Under the pieces are notes generated by a model. It was not told the DNA's origin, searched no databases, and worked only from the letters and a program-made list of their open reading frames with translations. A stretch of DNA of 7,719 bases from positions 1 to 7,719 of the forward strand of contig URYI01000099.1 in assembly GCA_900552055.1 (NCBI GenBank). The letters run 5' to 3'. This DNA comes from an uncultured Eubacteriales bacterium (GTDB lineage Bacteria > Bacillota > Clostridia > Christensenellales > QALW01). Shown piece after piece: positions 6,027 to 7,719 of this stretch. The position numbers and the translations under genes are program-made. Position 1 is the first letter of the stretch; every line of letters begins with the position of its first letter.

Positions 6027-6070
6027 ATCAGACCCCTGAACGCCGTTTAAGCTGCGCGGGGATGTCTGAT
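6027..6070 (+). promoter_or_regulatory. Leader hairpin I upstream of the acyl-CoA lyase gene
   Basis: ATCAGAC (6027-6033) pairs with GTCTGAT (6064-6070). After a two-base bulge (6062-6063), CCCTG (6034-6038) continues the stem with CGGGG (6057-6061), including one wobble. It directly abuts the next hairpin with no spacer. It is likely part of the transcript leader of the 6181 gene if transcription starts before 6027, although no good promoter was identified. Confidence 0.45.
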
Positions 6071-6110
6071 TCCGGCCATAACAACCCGGCCGGAGCTTTT
6101 AAAGCTTTTA
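6071..6110 (+). terminator. Leader hairpin II, terminator-like
   Basis: TCCGGCC (6071-6077) pairs with GGCCGGA (6088-6094) around a 10-base loop ATAACAACCC and is followed by GCTTTTAAAGCTTTTATT. The GC-rich stem plus T-rich tail fits an imperfect intrinsic terminator. It lies about 70 bp before the gene, so it could end transcription from the repeat array or attenuate the 6181 gene. The T run is broken by AAAGC. Confidence 0.45.
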
Positions 6111-6112
6111 TT

Positions 6113-6141
6113 CTCTGGCGCGTGCGGCTGGTGCGCCGGAG
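6113..6141 (+). promoter_or_regulatory. Leader hairpin III upstream of the acyl-CoA lyase gene
   Basis: CTCTGGCGC (6113-6121) pairs with GCGCCGGAG (6133-6141), 9 bp with one T-G wobble, around an 11-base loop. The 3' arm contains GCCGGAGC (6135-6142), also present at 6089-6096 in hairpin II, so the 5' arm of hairpin II could pair here instead and disrupt the terminator-like stem. The ribosome binding site at 6170-6173 lies downstream and free. Confidence 0.4.
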
Positions 6142-6180
6142 CCAAAATTAAATTTACCGCCGCAGAAACGGAGCGTCCAT

Positions 6181-7593
6181 ATGATTAAATTCAGCGAGCA
6201 GACCAATCTGCTTGAACAGCACAATTACCACTATCAGCTCCAGGACGTAGAAGAACCCAATTTATACAGGGAGCTGTTCGACTATGACAACGTGCCCAAA
6301 ATATCCTTTAATCACCGGGAAGTGCCTATGTTCACTCCCAAAGAGCTATGGATAACCGATACTACTTTCAGGGACGGCCAGCAGTCCCGTTCCCCCTTCT
6401 CGGCCGAGCAGATAGCTCATCTCTATAAGCTGCTTGCCCGCCTGGGCGGCCCTAACGGCTTGATACGCCAGAGCGAATTTTTCCTTTACAGCGACAAGGA
6501 TAAAAAAGCGGTTGAGCTCTGCCGGGAAATGGATCTGCCTTTTCCTGAGATAACCTCCTGGATACGGGCGAACCCCAAGGACTTTGAATTGGTTAAGCAA
6601 ATGGAGATAAAGGAAACAGGTATCCTGGTTTCCTGCTCGGACTACCACATCTTTAAGAAGATGAACCTTACCCGCGCCCAGGCTATGGATAAATATCTTG
6701 GCATAGTTAAAGCCGCGCTGGAGCACGGCATAAAGCCCCGCTGCCATTTTGAGGATATCACCCGCGCCGATTTTTACGGCTTTGTGGTGCCCTTTGCCAC
6801 TGAATTGATGCGCCTTTCGGAAGAATCGGGCATACCTATAAAAATCCGGGCGTGCGATACGCTGGGCTACGGCGTAAGCTATCCGGGCGCAGCCTTGCCC
6901 AGAAGCGTCCAGGGCATAATTTACGGACTGCGCCACTATGCCAACGTGCCCAGCGAACAGCTTGAATGGCACGGACACAACGATTTTTATAAGGTAGTGA
7001 CAAACGCGGCGACTGCATGGCTGTACGGCAGTTCGGGCGTCAACTGCTCTCTTTTGGGCATAGGGGAGCGCACGGGAAACTGCCCCATTGAGGCTATGTG
7101 CATTGAATATGCCTCTCTGCGGGGCAGCCTGGACGGCATGGATCTTACGGCCATAACCGAAATTGCAGAATATTTTGAATATGAGCTGGACCAGGAAATA
7201 AGCCCGCGCACGCCGTTTGTGGGCCGCAATTTCAACGCCACCCGCGCCGGAATACATGCCGATGGCATGCTCAAGGACCAGGAGATATATAATATCTTCA
7301 ATACTGAAAAGTTGTTAAACCGTCCCGCTACCGTTGCGGTAGACGCTCATTCGGGATTAGCAGGAATCGCTTTCTGGGTCAACCGGTACTATAAGCTGAG
7401 CGACGAATACTGCGTTGACAAACGGAGCGAGCTGGTTGTGAAGATAAAGGAAATGGTAGATAATGAATATGCGCAGGGACGCAATACGGTTATGGGAGAT
7501 ATAGAGCTGGATGAGATGGTGGCTCAAGTTGACCCAAAGCTGCATTTATTCTTTACTCATCATACTATGGCTAAATACGATAAGCAGGACTAA
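6181..7593 (+). CDS. Homocitrate synthase/isopropylmalate synthase family enzyme, Re-citrate synthase candidate
   Basis: The 470-residue product is a DRE-TIM metallolyase, a divalent-metal enzyme that condenses acetyl-CoA (or a similar acyl-CoA) with a 2-oxo acid. The catalytic loop DTTFRDGQQS (60-69) carries arginine 64 and metal ligand aspartate 65; HGHND (264-268) provides the two metal-binding histidines 264 and 266; GERTGN (295-300) is the conserved glycine-rich turn of the acyl-CoA lyase group. About 55 residues precede the barrel. After the barrel, residues about 340-470 correspond to the linker subdomain; the roughly 120-residue LeuA regulatory domain that senses leucine is not evident. 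That argues against ordinary 2-isopropylmalate synthase. In anaerobes this family includes Re-citrate synthase (oxaloacetate plus acetyl-CoA to citrate), plausible beside an aspartate aminotransferase but unproven. GGAG (6170-6173) lies 7 bases before the ATG. The structured leader suggests regulation. Confidence 0.85.
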   Translation: MIKFSEQTNLLEQHNYHYQLQDVEEPNLYRELFDYDNVPKISFNHREVPMFTPKELWITDTTFRDGQQSRSPFSAEQIAHLYKLLARLGGPNGLIRQSEFFLYSDKDKKAVELCREMDLPFPEITSWIRANPKDFELVKQMEIKETGILVSCSDYHIFKKMNLTRAQAMDKYLGIVKAALEHGIKPRCHFEDITRADFYGFVVPFATELMRLSEESGIPIKIRACDTLGYGVSYPGAALPRSVQGIIYGLRHYANVPSEQLEWHGHNDFYKVVTNAATAWLYGSSGVNCSLLGIGERTGNCPIEAMCIEYASLRGSLDGMDLTAITEIAEYFEYELDQEISPRTPFVGRNFNATRAGIHADGMLKDQEIYNIFNTEKLLNRPATVAVDAHSGLAGIAFWVNRYYKLSDEYCVDKRSELVVKIKEMVDNEYAQGRNTVMGDIELDEMVAQVDPKLHLFFTHHTMAKYDKQD

Positions 7594-7618
7594 AGCATTT
7601 AAACCAACAGGAAGAACC

Positions 7619-7719
7619 GCCCGGCGCGGCCGGCGTTTGACAGGCTGCAAAGCCTGTCTGCGCCGGGCCTAAGCCCGGCGCAGCGGCCCGAAGGGCCGCA
7701 AACGCCGGCCGCGCTGGGC
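7619..7719 (+). repeat. Near-perfect four-way cloverleaf palindrome
   Basis: A 21-bp closing stem pairs 7619-7639 with 7699-7719, with a single G-T wobble (7623/7715). Inside, three hairpins abut without spacers: ACAGGCT/AGCCTGT (7640-7646, 7651-7657) with a GCAA loop; an 11-bp stem CTGCGCCGGGC/GCCCGGCGCAG (7658-7668, 7673-7683) with a CTAA loop; and CGGCCC/GGGCCG (7684-7689, 7693-7698) with a GAA loop. Of 101 bases, 90 are paired and only the 11 loop bases are not. It starts 25 bases after the lyase stop codon and the window ends at its last base, so it may extend. It has no tRNA features. It could be a structured RNA or mRNA 3' end, or a DNA repeat able to extrude a cruciform. Confidence 0.8.

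Noticed and set aside
6346..7257. Long (303-codon) - strand open frame inside the acyl-CoA lyase gene
   Set aside because: It is antisense to a well-supported enzyme with intact catalytic motifs and its translation shows no domain; it is a shadow of codon bias.
7619..7719. Cloverleaf read as a tRNA
   Set aside because: There is no T-loop GTTCRA motif, no D-loop GG, no seven-base anticodon loop and no CCA-type acceptor; arm and loop lengths are wrong.
7619..7719. Cloverleaf as a viral-type inverted terminal repeat or hairpin telomere
   Set aside because: The T-shaped folding is reminiscent of parvovirus termini, but the neighbours are ordinary bacterial housekeeping genes and nothing else in the window suggests a linear replicon or virus.

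Overview
The window reads as a chromosomal piece of a Bacillota bacterium, most likely a Clostridia-like gut or anaerobic lineage. This rests on the protein sequences (clostridial-type TypA, AI-2E permease, class I aspartate aminotransferase, and a DRE-TIM acyl-CoA lyase of a form common in anaerobic clostridia), AGGAG-type ribosome binding sites and frequent ATA isoleucine codons. The taxon is inferred; no rRNA or tRNA is present to fix it.

Four complete genes lie on the + strand: typA/bipA (293-2113), an AI-2E family membrane protein (2682-3848), an aspartate aminotransferase (start reassigned to 4179, end 5375) and a homocitrate/isopropylmalate/Re-citrate synthase family enzyme (6181-7593). 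No mobile-element gene, CRISPR array, tRNA or rRNA was seen. The genes are separated by long gaps of 568, about 330 and 805 bp, so they do not look like one tight operon. The aminotransferase and the acyl-CoA lyase could be linked metabolically through oxaloacetate, 2-oxoglutarate and glutamate if the lyase is a Re-citrate synthase, but that substrate assignment is not proven by sequence.

The unusual content is between the genes. (a) Positions 7619-7719 form an almost perfectly self-complementary four-way cloverleaf: a 21-bp closing stem and three abutting hairpins, leaving only 11 bases unpaired. (b) Positions 5577-6014 hold a tandem array of a roughly 179-bp non-coding repeat, with two full copies, two partial copies and one apparent internal deletion. 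(c) The leader of the 6181 gene contains three consecutive hairpins, one terminator-like, and a duplicated 8-mer that would allow alternative pairing. (d) The typA leader, downstream of a good extended -10 promoter, can form two mutually exclusive folds. (e) The 568-bp gap after typA is filled with nested inverted repeats, including a 9-bp hairpin capped by the same GCAA tetraloop used in the cloverleaf. These structured spacers, rather than the proteins, are the candidates for something undescribed.
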